A DNA stretch of 64,000 bases from contig JANDLT010000025.1 of NCBI GenBank assembly GCA_024330265.1, forward strand, positions 1-64,000, given 5' to 3'. Positions 16,331 through 24,740 of this stretch are shown here, one piece after another. The notes below the pieces were generated by a model. That model saw nothing but the letters and a program-made list of their open reading frames with translations. It did no database searches and was not told where the DNA came from. The position numbers and the translations under genes are program-made. The stretch comes from Pyrinomonadaceae bacterium MAG19_C2-C3. Lineage in GTDB: Bacteria; Acidobacteriota; Blastocatellia; Pyrinomonadales; Pyrinomonadaceae. Each line of letters opens with the position of its first letter. Position 1 is the first letter of the stretch.

Positions 16331-16544
16331 TCACCTTATGTGGTGTAAGTATTTTGCGGCTCTGCCGCCTGATGTGCGGTGAGTCTATGACTCACCGCAG
16401 GGACATATTCCCCAACTTCTTCGAGGCTGTGCCTCGAATGCAGGCGGCGCAGCCGCCATAACTTTCTGCAAGGTGACTCGGAAAGGCATAGCCTTTCCGC
16501 ACATCAGGCGGCAGAGCCGCAAAACTTCACGCGCGTAAGGTGAG
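16331..16544. mobile_element. Hairpin-array MITE-like element, copy 2 (214 bp)
   Basis: Ends are TCACCTTATG and CGCGTAAGGTGAG; the outermost C seen in copies 1 and 3 is lost on the left. AGAATAAT flanks both ends (16323-16330 and 16545-16552), an 8-bp target duplication. Internal hairpins are GCGGCTCTGCCGC, TGCGGTGAG/CTCACCGCA, CGAGGC/GCCTCG, GGCGGCGCAGCCGCC and GGAAAGGC/GCCTTTCC. The inner part is unrelated to copy 1 but similar to the copy at 52889-53099. It ends 31 bp before the MFS gene. Confidence 0.85.
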
Positions 16545-16575
16545 AGAATAATTCAGCGAAAGAGGCGCACTAGAA

Positions 16576-17898
16576 ATGCAAGTCATCAAAACCACAAACG
16601 ATGCTTTCGTTCTTCAAGATGTGTCGGCGGTGAGTCCGACACGAGCGCGTTATAAAGTTCTTTCCTTGCTGGTCACGCTGGCTTCACTGACTTACCTTGA
16701 CCGCCTGTGCATCTCGGCAGCCGCTCCCGCCATTATTCAGGAATTCAATTTCACGCCCGTTCAGATGGGCTATATCTTCAGCGCGTTCACTTTGACATAT
16801 GCGCTTTTTGAAATTCCGAGCGGCTGGCTGGGCGACCGCTTCGGAACGCGCAAGGCACTGACGCGCATCGTGTTGTGGTGGTCGGCGTTCACGATGTTGA
16901 CCGGAGCAGTAGTAGGATTTTGGTCGTTGTTCTTTGTCCGGTTGATGTTCGGGGCGGGCGAGGCGGGAGCGATTCCCAATAGTGCCTCGACCGTCGCAAG
17001 GTGGTTTCCCGTTCCACAGCGCGGGCGCGCGATGGGTGGCGTCTGCGTCGGTCATGCCATCGGCGCATCACTCACTCCACCGATTGTTTTTCTCCTCATC
17101 GGCTTGCAAGGCTGGCGGCTCACCTTCGTCGAATTCGGCGCGCTCGGCTTTGTGTGGTGTCTCGTCTGGTACGTCTGGTTTCGTGATACGCCGGAAGAAC
17201 ATCCTGCGGCAAACGACGCGGAGATAAATATCATCCGTTCCGGTCTTGCCGCCGCGCCCGCCCACTCACACAGCATTCCGTGGCGCACATTCCTTCGCAG
17301 CAAAAACATCTTTTTCTTGTGCGCGATGTACTTCGCTTACGGTTACAGTCTCTATTTCTACATCACCTGGCTGCCGACGTACTTACTCAATGCGCGTGGT
17401 TTTACGATTGCTTCCGCCGGTTTCTTTTCCGCGTTGCCGTGGGTCTGCGGGGCGGTGGCTTTCCTGTGCGGCGGGTGGATTACCGACCGCCTCGTCGCGC
17501 TCGGACACCGGAAACTGGCGCGGTGCGGTCTCGGAGCGTTCGGTTTGACGATGAGTGCCGTGATGTTGGTCTGCGTCGCACTTGCCGAAAACAACATCGT
17601 CGCCGCTTCGTTGATTGCCGCCGCATTGTTCTTTCAATTCTTGACGACTCCGGCGGTCTGGGCGACGTGCATGGACATCGGCAGGGGACATTCCGGCGTG
17701 GTCACGGGGACGGTTAACACGTTCGGCAATCTGGCGGGAACAATCGCACCCATCGCCTTCGGTTATATCTTGCAGAAGTGGGGTTCGTGGACGATTCCTT
17801 TTTATCTCGCGGCTGGTTTTTTGATTGTCGGCGTCGTGATGTGGCTGTTCATCAATCCCGAACAACCGCTTGAAGAAGTGCCGGGCGTTGGAGCTTAA
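16576..17898 (+). CDS. MFS transporter, ACS (sugar-acid) type
   Basis: 440 residues with about 12 hydrophobic helices. LTYLDRLCISAAAPAI in TM1 and GWLGDRFGTRKAL between TM2 and TM3 are typical of the anion:cation symporter family (ExuT, GudP). VARWFPVPQRGRAMG is the loop found in glucarate and hexuronate transporters. It is followed by an IolC-like kinase gene 11 nt downstream, so it probably imports the sugar acid or polyol used by that kinase. Ribosome site AAAGAGG at ~16559-16565. The exact substrate cannot be read from sequence. Confidence 0.85.
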   Translation: MQVIKTTNDAFVLQDVSAVSPTRARYKVLSLLVTLASLTYLDRLCISAAAPAIIQEFNFTPVQMGYIFSAFTLTYALFEIPSGWLGDRFGTRKALTRIVLWWSAFTMLTGAVVGFWSLFFVRLMFGAGEAGAIPNSASTVARWFPVPQRGRAMGGVCVGHAIGASLTPPIVFLLIGLQGWRLTFVEFGALGFVWCLVWYVWFRDTPEEHPAANDAEINIIRSGLAAAPAHSHSIPWRTFLRSKNIFFLCAMYFAYGYSLYFYITWLPTYLLNARGFTIASAGFFSALPWVCGAVAFLCGGWITDRLVALGHRKLARCGLGAFGLTMSAVMLVCVALAENNIVAASLIAAALFFQFLTTPAVWATCMDIGRGHSGVVTGTVNTFGNLAGTIAPIAFGYILQKWGSWTIPFYLAAGFLIVGVVMWLFINPEQPLEEVPGVGA

Positions 17899-17909
17899 AA
17901 GGAATGTTG

Positions 17910-18899
17910 ATGAACCGCCGCTATGATGTTCTGGCACTCGGTCGCAGTTCGATTGACCTGTACGCGAATGACATCGGCGCGCCCTTCGTGGACATCAAAA
18001 GCTTCGCCGTGTACGTCGGCGGTTGCCCGACCAACATCAGCGTCGGCACAAGGCGTTTAGGCTTACGCACCGCTCTACTAAACCCCGTCGGCGAAGATTT
18101 AGTCGGTGATTTGGTTCTCAAGTTTCTCGAAGGCGAGGGCGTTGACACACGTTTCAGCCGACGCAAGCCGGGACGCCGCACGAGTGCCTTCCTGTTAGGT
18201 ATCGAGCCGCCGGATAAATTCTCTTTAGTTCCTTACCGCGACAACTGCCCCGACCTCGAACTGACGATTGATGACGTACTCGCCGCACCCATCGCCGACG
18301 CCCGCGCACTGCTCATTACCGGCACGGGACTTAGCCGTCAACCAAGCCGCGACGCGACGCTGTTCGCCGCCGAACAAGCCAAGTCGCACGGCACGCAGGT
18401 CATACTCGATTTAGATTTTCGACTTGAACTCTGGACGGACGCGCGAACTTACGGCATCGCCGTTCGTTCGGCATTGCCTCTGGTGGATGTCGTCATCGGC
18501 ACGCTTGATGAAGTGACGAACGCCTTCATCATTAACCGGACTGACCCGCCCGCCGCGCACTTGAAACCGGATGCGCTAAAAAGCATCGAGGCGGTGCTGA
18601 AAGCCAATCTCAAAGCTTTGATTATGAAGCGCGGCGGTGAAAGCACCGTCATATATTTGCCGGACGGCGAGACGCTTGAAGCGCAAACTTTTCCGGTGCA
18701 AGTCTTAAACGTACTCGGTGCGGGCGACGCCTTTGCGAGCGGATTTCTTTACGGGCATCTCAAAGGTTGGGATTGGTACAAGTCCGCGCGCATGGGTAAC
18801 GCCTGCGGAGCAATCGTTGTCACACGTCACGGCTGCGCCAACTTTATGCCTTACGAAAACGAAGTTCTAACGTTCATCGAAGAACGAGGAGGATTCTAA
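17910..18899 (+). CDS. iolC: IolC-like 5-dehydro-2-deoxygluconokinase (PfkB family)
   Basis: Start chosen at ATG 17910, 6 nt after AAGGA; ATG 17904 overlaps the ribosome site. The PfkB fold is clear: RSSIDLYAND at the N-terminus, GGCPTNISVGTRRLG, and the catalytic anion-hole motif NVLGAGDAFASGF. RYDVLALGRSSIDLYAND and the ~330-residue length match IolC, which phosphorylates 5-dehydro-2-deoxy-D-gluconate in inositol breakdown. No iolB, iolD, iolE or iolG is in the window, so the true substrate may be a related sugar acid. The next gene, a Cgl0159-family protein, is a frequent IolC neighbour. Confidence 0.8.
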   Translation: MNRRYDVLALGRSSIDLYANDIGAPFVDIKSFAVYVGGCPTNISVGTRRLGLRTALLNPVGEDLVGDLVLKFLEGEGVDTRFSRRKPGRRTSAFLLGIEPPDKFSLVPYRDNCPDLELTIDDVLAAPIADARALLITGTGLSRQPSRDATLFAAEQAKSHGTQVILDLDFRLELWTDARTYGIAVRSALPLVDVVIGTLDEVTNAFIINRTDPPAAHLKPDALKSIEAVLKANLKALIMKRGGESTVIYLPDGETLEAQTFPVQVLNVLGAGDAFASGFLYGHLKGWDWYKSARMGNACGAIVVTRHGCANFMPYENEVLTFIEERGGF

Positions 18900-18902
18900 A
18901 TT

Positions 18903-19916
18903 TTGACTTTTAACGCGAACGATTTTCTTCCCACAACAATTCTCAATCAAGTGATTGACATCCGTGTCACAGACCCCGAACGCTCCTTGCGTGCGGCGAA
19001 AGAGCGGAAGCGGCGCACAAGTCTCACACGCCGGGGCAAGCTCAACATCTTAGCGGCAGACCATCCGGGACGGCGCGTCACGCGCGTCGGTGACGACCCG
19101 CTAAGGATGACCGACCGCCGCGAGTATCTCGCGCGAATACTGCGCGTGATGATGAGCGACGCGGTGGACGGTATCTTGGCGACGATGGACATTCTGGAAG
19201 ATTTGCTGCTCCTGCACGACATGATGCGCGTCGGCGGTGGGGCGGCGTTTCTCGATGATAAAGTTCTCATCGCCAGCTTTAACCGCGCCGGACTCTTAGG
19301 CAGTAGTTGGGAGATTGACGACCAGATGTCCGGCGCGTCAGCCGCGACGTGTGCCGAATGGCACTTGGACGGAGCGAAAATCCTTTTGCGGATTTGCGAC
19401 GAAGAACCCGATTCGCTCAAGACTTTGCTTGCCACCGTTCGCGCGATAACGGAATTAAACGCCGTCGGGCTGCCGATGTTTCTCGAATCCTTGCCCGTCA
19501 TCAAGACGGAGAACGGCTATAAAATTATCAAGCGGGCGGAAGACTTAGCGCGCATGGTCGGGGCGGCGGCGGCAATGGGCGACAGCGCGCGTTACCTGTG
19601 GTTGAAACTTCCTTATTGTGAAAACTATGCGATGGTCGCGCGTGCCACGACGCTGCCGATTCTTCTTTTAGGCGGCGACCCTGTTGGCGACGCGACGCCG
19701 TTCTTACGCGAACTTGCCGCCGGACTCAAAGCCGGGGCGAACGTGCGCGGCGCATTGGTTGGTCGCAACATACTTTATCCGGGCGATGACGACCCGCTTG
19801 CGGCTATCGAAGCGGTCGGCGGCATCATTCACGAAGGCTGGACTTTCGAGCAGGGTATAGAATCTCAGGCGGCGCATCGCGGGCGCGATATGGATTGGCT
19901 TTCCCGCATCGCTTGA
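18903..19916 (+). CDS. Cgl0159-family (beta/alpha)8 protein, aldolase-like
   Basis: 337 residues beginning at TTG 18903, with GGAGG 10-16 nt upstream; no ATG fits. KLNILAADHPGRRV at the N-terminus carries the catalytic-type DHP segment of DeoC/FbaB-like aldolases; the family is named after Corynebacterium Cgl0159 and is found in inositol or sugar-acid clusters. LLGGDPVG and RGALVGRNILYP are later conserved blocks. It starts 3 nt after iolC stops. A role as the aldolase acting on the phosphorylated IolC product is plausible, but not shown. Confidence 0.75.
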   Translation: MTFNANDFLPTTILNQVIDIRVTDPERSLRAAKERKRRTSLTRRGKLNILAADHPGRRVTRVGDDPLRMTDRREYLARILRVMMSDAVDGILATMDILEDLLLLHDMMRVGGGAAFLDDKVLIASFNRAGLLGSSWEIDDQMSGASAATCAEWHLDGAKILLRICDEEPDSLKTLLATVRAITELNAVGLPMFLESLPVIKTENGYKIIKRAEDLARMVGAAAAMGDSARYLWLKLPYCENYAMVARATTLPILLLGGDPVGDATPFLRELAAGLKAGANVRGALVGRNILYPGDDDPLAAIEAVGGIIHEGWTFEQGIESQAAHRGRDMDWLSRIA

Positions 19917-19981
19917 CTCGCAACTTATAATTCACTAATTCCCACTTGGCAAATCCAACGCTTAGGTTTATTGTTCAAAAC

Positions 19982-20230
19982 ATGCCAACTGTATTGCGCC
20001 AAGCCGGGTTCAGCTTTCGCATCTACCCTAATGACCACGCGCCGGCTCACGTCCACGCGGTCAAGGCGGAAGGTACGACAATCATCAATTTAGGTGATTT
20101 GGAGGCTCAACCTTCAATTCGTGAAGCATATAAGGCTAAACCGAAAGAGCAACGTGACGCTCTGGCAATAGCGACCGGCAATCAAAACCTATTGCTCGAA
20201 AAGTGGGCGGAGATTCATAGCAATGAATAA
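19982..20230 (+). CDS. DUF4160 protein
   Basis: 82 residues from ATG 19982; the upstream TTG at 19946 is not needed, since the family starts MPTVLRQAGF. The hallmark RIYPNDHAPAHVHA is intact. DUF4160 genes are usually paired with DUF2442 genes, and the pair has been suggested to be a toxin-antitoxin-like unit; function is unknown. The last 8 nt overlap the DUF2442 gene. Confidence 0.8.
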   Translation: MPTVLRQAGFSFRIYPNDHAPAHVHAVKAEGTTIINLGDLEAQPSIREAYKAKPKEQRDALAIATGNQNLLLEKWAEIHSNE

Positions 20231-20660
20231 AAAGAAACAACTCACAGAAGAAGAAATCACGCGCCAAGTCGCCGAAGCCGCCGCGCGGAGCAAACAAAGA
20301 TTAGAAGCCGAGCCGCGCGCTCTCGCGGCTCGTTATGACAAGAAATCAAAGCGCATCGTCGTTGACTTATCGAACAACTGCACGTTTATGTTTCCGGCTG
20401 AAATCGGGCAAGGCTTGAGTAGCGCGACTGACTCTGAATTGGCGAAAGTCGAAATCGCTTCGGGCGGATACGGGCTTCACTGGGAAACTTTGGACGCTGA
20501 TTTAACGATTACCGGATTGCTTGCCGGTGTGTTCGGCACAAAGAAGTGGATGTCGGAATTGGGACGCGCGGGCGGCTCTGCTATATCGGAGGCGAAGGCT
20601 GCAAGTTCACGGGCTAACGGTACGAAGGGTGGCAGACCGCGTAAATCTAAAATCGCATAA
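20223..20660 (+). CDS. DUF2442 protein
   Basis: 145 residues. The centre is a DUF2442 domain (RIVVDLSNNCTFMFPAEI then GYGLHWETLDADLTITGLLAG). The N-terminal helix is charged and the C-terminus (GTKGGRPRKSKIA) is basic. It overlaps the DUF4160 gene by 8 nt and is surely co-expressed. DUF2442/DUF4160 pairs are common in Acidobacteriota and cyanobacteria and are candidate toxin-antitoxin modules. Confidence 0.8.
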   Translation: MNKKKQLTEEEITRQVAEAAARSKQRLEAEPRALAARYDKKSKRIVVDLSNNCTFMFPAEIGQGLSSATDSELAKVEIASGGYGLHWETLDADLTITGLLAGVFGTKKWMSELGRAGGSAISEAKAASSRANGTKGGRPRKSKIA

Positions 20661-20712
20661 GGCTTACGGTAATCAACACAGTCCCGTTACCTGTTCATCG
20701 GGGTTTGCGAAA

Positions 20713-21339
20713 TCATTTGAAGGCTTGATGTATTTCAGCGATTTCGTGTGGTGTCAGATGGCGCGCCTGTTCGTTTCGCAAGATGAAGTAAAGGCGCGCG
20801 GTCTGCTCCAATTCTTCCGCGCGGTCAACCGCTTCGTTCAAGGTAGTTCCCGCGCAGATGAGTCCGTGATTGCGAAGCAAGATGCAGTTATGCGACGGGG
20901 CGGCGCGTTCAACCGCCGCCGCCAATTCATCGGAGCCGGGACGGAAGTAAGGAAGAACCGCGAGCGGGGCGACGCGCATAAAGTAGTAAGGCGTGAGCGG
21001 CGGAAGCGGGTTTTCGGGGTCGAATGTTTCGAGACAGGAAAGTGCTACGGTGTATGTCGAATGCAAATGAACGATTGAGCGCGCTTCCGGTTTCTGTTTG
21101 TACACCGCGAGATGAAAAGGAAATTCTTTGGAAGGTCGGTTCTCGTTGCGACTCGTCCCGTCGAGATTGAGGCACGCGAGATGTTCGGGCGCAAGTGCGG
21201 ATAAAGGTTTGCCCGTCGGAGTAATCCAGATTTGGTTGTCGAGTCGCACGGAGAGATTGCCGGTTGAGCCGAACGCATAGCCGCGACGATAAAAGCTGTC
21301 AGCCGTTTCGCACAGGTGTTTTAATGTCTCGTTATCCAT
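20713..21339 (-). CDS. otnC: Class II aldolase, 3-oxo-tetronate 4-phosphate decarboxylase (OtnC-like)
   Basis: 208 residues of the class II aldolase/adducin family. Catalytic Glu72 lies in SKEFPFHL, zinc ligands are His91 and His93 (HLHSTY) and His158 (LRNHGL). In the tetronate pathway OtnC decarboxylates 3-oxo-tetronate 4-phosphate to dihydroxyacetone phosphate. The kinase gene otnK is directly upstream, 4 nt away, which supports this name over fuculose-phosphate aldolase. The dehydrogenase and isomerase of the pathway are not in the window. Confidence 0.82.
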   Translation of the reverse strand: MDNETLKHLCETADSFYRRGYAFGSTGNLSVRLDNQIWITPTGKPLSALAPEHLACLNLDGTSRNENRPSKEFPFHLAVYKQKPEARSIVHLHSTYTVALSCLETFDPENPLPPLTPYYFMRVAPLAVLPYFRPGSDELAAAVERAAPSHNCILLRNHGLICAGTTLNEAVDRAEELEQTARLYFILRNEQARHLTPHEIAEIHQAFK

Positions 21340-21343
21340 CGGG

Positions 21344-22678
21344 TTAAATCATGTAAGCCGCCGCGTGAGTAATCGCTTTTAGAGCTTTGCCGTAGAAATC
21401 GTTTTTACCGAAGTTACCCGACTTGAGTACGATTGGCATTTGAAATCTTCCGAGTGAAAAGCACAAAGGCACGCCGGGTTCGATGTTGCGCCCGACGCGC
21501 AACGCGCCCATTTCAAGGCGACGACACACCGCCCCGGATGTTTCGCCGCCCGCGACGATTAACCCGCCGATTGACGAATCATCAATAACTTCAAACACCA
21601 AGTCCGCCAGCGCATTGGCGATTGATTGACCGAGAGCGGGGATTGTCAAAGCGTTGCTCAAACCCCACTCTTGCACTGCGCGAACTTGCGCGGTCGTGGC
21701 GGTCGTCGTGAGCAAAAAATGGCGACCCGCCGCGAGTTGCCCGTGAATTTGTGCTTTGAGGTTTGTCTTATTTAAGTCGCCGTTTAAGAGTTGTCGCGGG
21801 TGAATGTTAAGCACACTCGCACCGCGCGATTGCAGCCATTCGTTCTGTGCGCGGGTCGCTTCCGAACAACTTCCGGCGATTATCAAACAACCGGAATCAT
21901 TCGTCTTGATGATGGAAGAATCTTGGTTGTGTCGCTCTACGTTGAGCCAGCCGCGTTCGCGCCAGAGGGCGGGCAACTTGATGCCGAAGGCGGAGCTTCC
22001 GGTTATCAAGCGCAAATCGGCGGACGCGCGACAGATAATTTCCAAATGCCCTTCGTGAAGGCAATCAACGATTGCGATGTTGATGCCTTCGGAGCGCAAA
22101 TCCTCAAAGCTCTGTTTGAGTTGATTAGCTCCCGCTTCGACCATCGCGTGTGAAGCCAAGCCGACGCGACGCTTTGTTTGACGTGCGAGAAGTTCAACCA
22201 GATTCGGATTCGTCATCGGAGTTAGCGGGTGATGCCGCATCGGTGACTCACTAAGCAGTTGATGATTCACGAAATGATAACCCTGATACGTCGTTCTGCC
22301 GTGTACGGGAAGGGCAGGCAGGGCGATGGTAAAACTCTCGTTCAATTCATCTAATGCCGCGTCAATAGTCGCCCCGATGTTTCCTTCCGGTGTGGAATCA
22401 AACGTGCTGCAATACTTGATTTGAAATGTACGCGGATGTTTGCTTTCTAAAAGTCGCATCGCCCCTTGTGTGCGCTCGCGTGCGGCATCGGGTGTTAAAT
22501 TGCGCGTGCCTTCCGCCATCACCACCGCTTGATAGCCGTCACTCCAGTTGGCGAACTGCTCGACTGTCGGCAAGTCAATTACCAAGAGCGTGCGTAGGTT
22601 CTGGTCAGCCAGCATCCCCGCTAAATCACTTGCCCCCGTGTCATCATCGGCAACGGCGGCAAAGGTTAATCTGTTCAT
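21344..22678 (-). CDS. otnK: Four-carbon acid sugar kinase, 3-oxo-tetronate kinase (OtnK-like)
   Basis: 444 residues, a full-length DUF1537-type kinase. The N-terminal domain opens with FAAVADDDTGASDLAGML, the acid-sugar binding part, and the C-terminal nucleotide-binding domain has GGLIVAGGETSGAV. Such kinases phosphorylate 3-oxo-tetronate at the 4-OH. It sits between the racemase-like gene and otnC, in one minus-strand operon with gaps of 4 and 11 nt. Erythronate or threonate is the likely source sugar acid. Confidence 0.85.
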   Translation of the reverse strand: MNRLTFAAVADDDTGASDLAGMLADQNLRTLLVIDLPTVEQFANWSDGYQAVVMAEGTRNLTPDAARERTQGAMRLLESKHPRTFQIKYCSTFDSTPEGNIGATIDAALDELNESFTIALPALPVHGRTTYQGYHFVNHQLLSESPMRHHPLTPMTNPNLVELLARQTKRRVGLASHAMVEAGANQLKQSFEDLRSEGINIAIVDCLHEGHLEIICRASADLRLITGSSAFGIKLPALWRERGWLNVERHNQDSSIIKTNDSGCLIIAGSCSEATRAQNEWLQSRGASVLNIHPRQLLNGDLNKTNLKAQIHGQLAAGRHFLLTTTATTAQVRAVQEWGLSNALTIPALGQSIANALADLVFEVIDDSSIGGLIVAGGETSGAVCRRLEMGALRVGRNIEPGVPLCFSLGRFQMPIVLKSGNFGKNDFYGKALKAITHAAAYMI

Positions 22679-22689
22679 CGGTTTATGTT

Positions 22690-23361
22690 TTAGTGAATCT
22701 CCGCGAGCGTTTCCCGTACCGCTTCCAGACTCGTTTGCAAACTCGAAAGAACCGGAATCTCGATGCGCCCGTCGAGTTGAGATGTGATGCGCGCCATCGA
22801 AACTTGGGCTAAAACTATCGTCCCGACATCGCGGCTGGCGAGTCGTTCGATGAGCGAAAGTAATAGCCTGTCATGGGTCGCGGTGTCGCCAATCAATAAA
22901 GCCTCGTAAGCTGTGGGTTCGACTTCGGGTACGAGTTCGATTGTGACTCCAGCTTCCGCCGCCGCTTCGTTCAACAGTTTAGAAGTCGGCACAAGAGTCG
23001 GCGCAAACGTCGCGGCGACACCAATCCTGCCGCCCGTCTTCACCGCTTGCCGAGCCATCGGGTAATCTATTTTCAAAACGGGTAAGTCGAATGCGTCGTT
23101 CAAATCCTTGACCGTCTCGTTAGAAACCGATGAGCAGGTAATCATTGCCAACTCGACTTCGTAAGTTTCGTCGGCGGCTTTGAGCATGTCGGCTAAACGC
23201 AGTTGCGCCGCCCGTGAATCTTTCGCCGACAACAAACGCAGGATGCCGTCGTCAAGCAGATTGGTGATTTCAAGTTCCGGTGCGGCGTCGCTGTAAAACC
23301 CCATCAACGGATTGATAGCGGCGGGTGAGGTGTGAACGAAAGCGACTTTTCTTTTGGTCAT
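22690..23361 (-). CDS. Asp/Glu racemase-superfamily protein with one catalytic Cys
   Basis: 223 residues from ATG at 23361; the longer frame to 23445 has no initiation context. The fold is recognisable from FVHTSPAAINPL and the first-cysteine loop MITCSSVS (Cys76). At the second-cysteine position of true two-base racemases the sequence is VLAQVSMA, so that Cys is missing. Single-Cys members include decarboxylases and proteins of unknown reaction. It is first in the operon with otnK and otnC and may epimerise or open the sugar acid. Reaction not assigned. Confidence 0.75.
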   Translation of the reverse strand: MTKRKVAFVHTSPAAINPLMGFYSDAAPELEITNLLDDGILRLLSAKDSRAAQLRLADMLKAADETYEVELAMITCSSVSNETVKDLNDAFDLPVLKIDYPMARQAVKTGGRIGVAATFAPTLVPTSKLLNEAAAEAGVTIELVPEVEPTAYEALLIGDTATHDRLLLSLIERLASRDVGTIVLAQVSMARITSQLDGRIEIPVLSSLQTSLEAVRETLAEIH

Positions 23362-23403
23362 AATGTTTTTAAGTTTATGCGGGAAGCCTTTATATCGCGC
23401 GGG

Positions 23404-23433
23404 ATTATACTCGCCCCTGTTTCGGGTCGCCAA
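23404..23433 (-). promoter_or_regulatory. Sigma-70-type promoter for the racemase-otnK-otnC operon
   Basis: On the minus strand TTGGCG (23428-23433) is followed after 18 nt by TATAAT (23404-23409), a perfect -10. It is 43 bp upstream of the operon start at 23361. The plus-strand part of this 324-bp divergent gap shows no equally clear promoter for the transporter gene. Confidence 0.55.
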
Positions 23434-23685
23434 CGAATAAATCACGCTTGTCAGTCCACAGACTTAACTGTTAATGTTCGTCGCTCATCAAGAAGTTTTC
23501 GCTTCGCCATCCACCGGATTTAATACGATAGTTAATGCAGATTTGATGTCGGCTTCGTCGGCTTACGGTTCAAACTGTTGAACACGCCGACGCCCGTTTC
23601 AAACGTCAAAGGTCGGTTCTTTGCCTGTCCGGTCCGGCATCTTTTTTATTTCCTTACCCGCTTGCCTGAAAGGTCGTTTCGATTG

Positions 23686-24600
23686 ATGAAAACAAACATG
23701 AGCCTGTTACTTTTAACCGTCTTCGTGACGGCATCGTTAGTCTTAACCGGCTGCCAATCCGGTGGGAACAGCAGTTCCGGCGGAAAGCGCATCGGTGTCA
23801 CGCTGCTCACGCGAGAGCATGAGTTTTACCGTCAGTTGGAAGCCGGATTGAGGGACGCGGCGAACAAGCAGGGTTACGATTTGATTGTCACATCGGGCGA
23901 TTTCGACCTTGCCAAACAACAATCGCAAATCGAAAACTTTGTCGTTCAGGGCGTGGATGCCATCGTCGTGTGTCCGGCGGACTCGAAGGGAATCGCTCCG
24001 GCTATCGAACGCGCCAACGAAGCGAACATCCCCGTCTTCACCGCCGACATTTCGGCGCAGGGCGGGCAGGTGGTTTCACACATCGCTTCGGACAATCTCG
24101 CGGGCGGACGCCTCGCGGCTGACTACATCGCACGCGCCCTTAACGGTCAAGGCACGGTCGGCATCATCGGGCAACCGGAAGTGCAATCGGGTCTCGACCG
24201 CGAAACCGGCTTCAAAGAGGAGATGACGAAGCATCCGGGCATTCGTATCGTCTCCGTCTTAAACGGCGGCGGCGTGCGTGACCGCGCGTTGAAAGCGGCG
24301 GACGACATGCTGCAAGGAAATCCCGAACTGAAAGCCATCTTCGGCATCAACGACGATTCCGCGCTCGGTGCTTTATCCGCCGCCGAAGCCCGCAACCGGA
24401 GCGACATGATAATCGTCGGCTACGACGCGACGCCGGAAGCGGTCGAAGCCATCGAACGCGGCGGCGCGCTCAAGGCGGATGTCGCACAGCAACCGCGCGA
24501 CATCGGCGCGAAAACCATTGAAGCCATCGCCACCCATTTCGGCGGCGGACAAGTCCCAAAAATCATCACCGTTCCGGTCAAGATAGTGGATAGTGGATAG
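23686..24600 (+). CDS. RbsB-like sugar ABC transporter binding lipoprotein
   Basis: Start ATG 23686 gives a lipoprotein signal: short basic end, hydrophobic core, lipobox LTGC. The in-frame ATG-like start at 23578 would bury the signal. The mature part is a two-domain periplasmic sugar binding protein of the ribose/galactose cluster (GVTLLTREHEFYRQLEAG, VDAIVVCPADSKG, GINDDSALGAL). It passes sugar to the permease encoded next. Its last codons, including the stop, fall inside heptamer array H4 (VDSG from GTGGATAG units), so the C-terminus may have been altered by the array. Confidence 0.87.
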   Translation: MKTNMSLLLLTVFVTASLVLTGCQSGGNSSSGGKRIGVTLLTREHEFYRQLEAGLRDAANKQGYDLIVTSGDFDLAKQQSQIENFVVQGVDAIVVCPADSKGIAPAIERANEANIPVFTADISAQGGQVVSHIASDNLAGGRLAADYIARALNGQGTVGIIGQPEVQSGLDRETGFKEEMTKHPGIRIVSVLNGGGVRDRALKAADDMLQGNPELKAIFGINDDSALGALSAAEARNRSDMIIVGYDATPEAVEAIERGGALKADVAQQPRDIGAKTIEAIATHFGGGQVPKIITVPVKIVDSG

Positions 24601-24740
24601 TGAAAGGCAAATACGGGTTCTTAACTATCCACTACCCACTAAAAGCTATCTGCCGCAGCATCGCCAAAAACGCTCGGTTTGAAAAGTGAAAAACAAACCT
24701 TCTTCCACTATCCACTATCCACTATCCACTATCCACTATC
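24582..24740. repeat. Inverted heptamer array H4
   Basis: Left arm 24582-24602 is GATAGTG units, a middle block at 24623-24640 is ACTATCC/ACTACCC, and the right arm 24705-24740 has about five CCACTAT units. The left arm is read by the binding-protein gene and the right arm by the permease gene. Confidence 0.85.

Noticed and set aside
22690-23361. Ordinary two-cysteine Asp/Glu racemase
   Set aside because: The second cysteine position reads VLAQVSMA.
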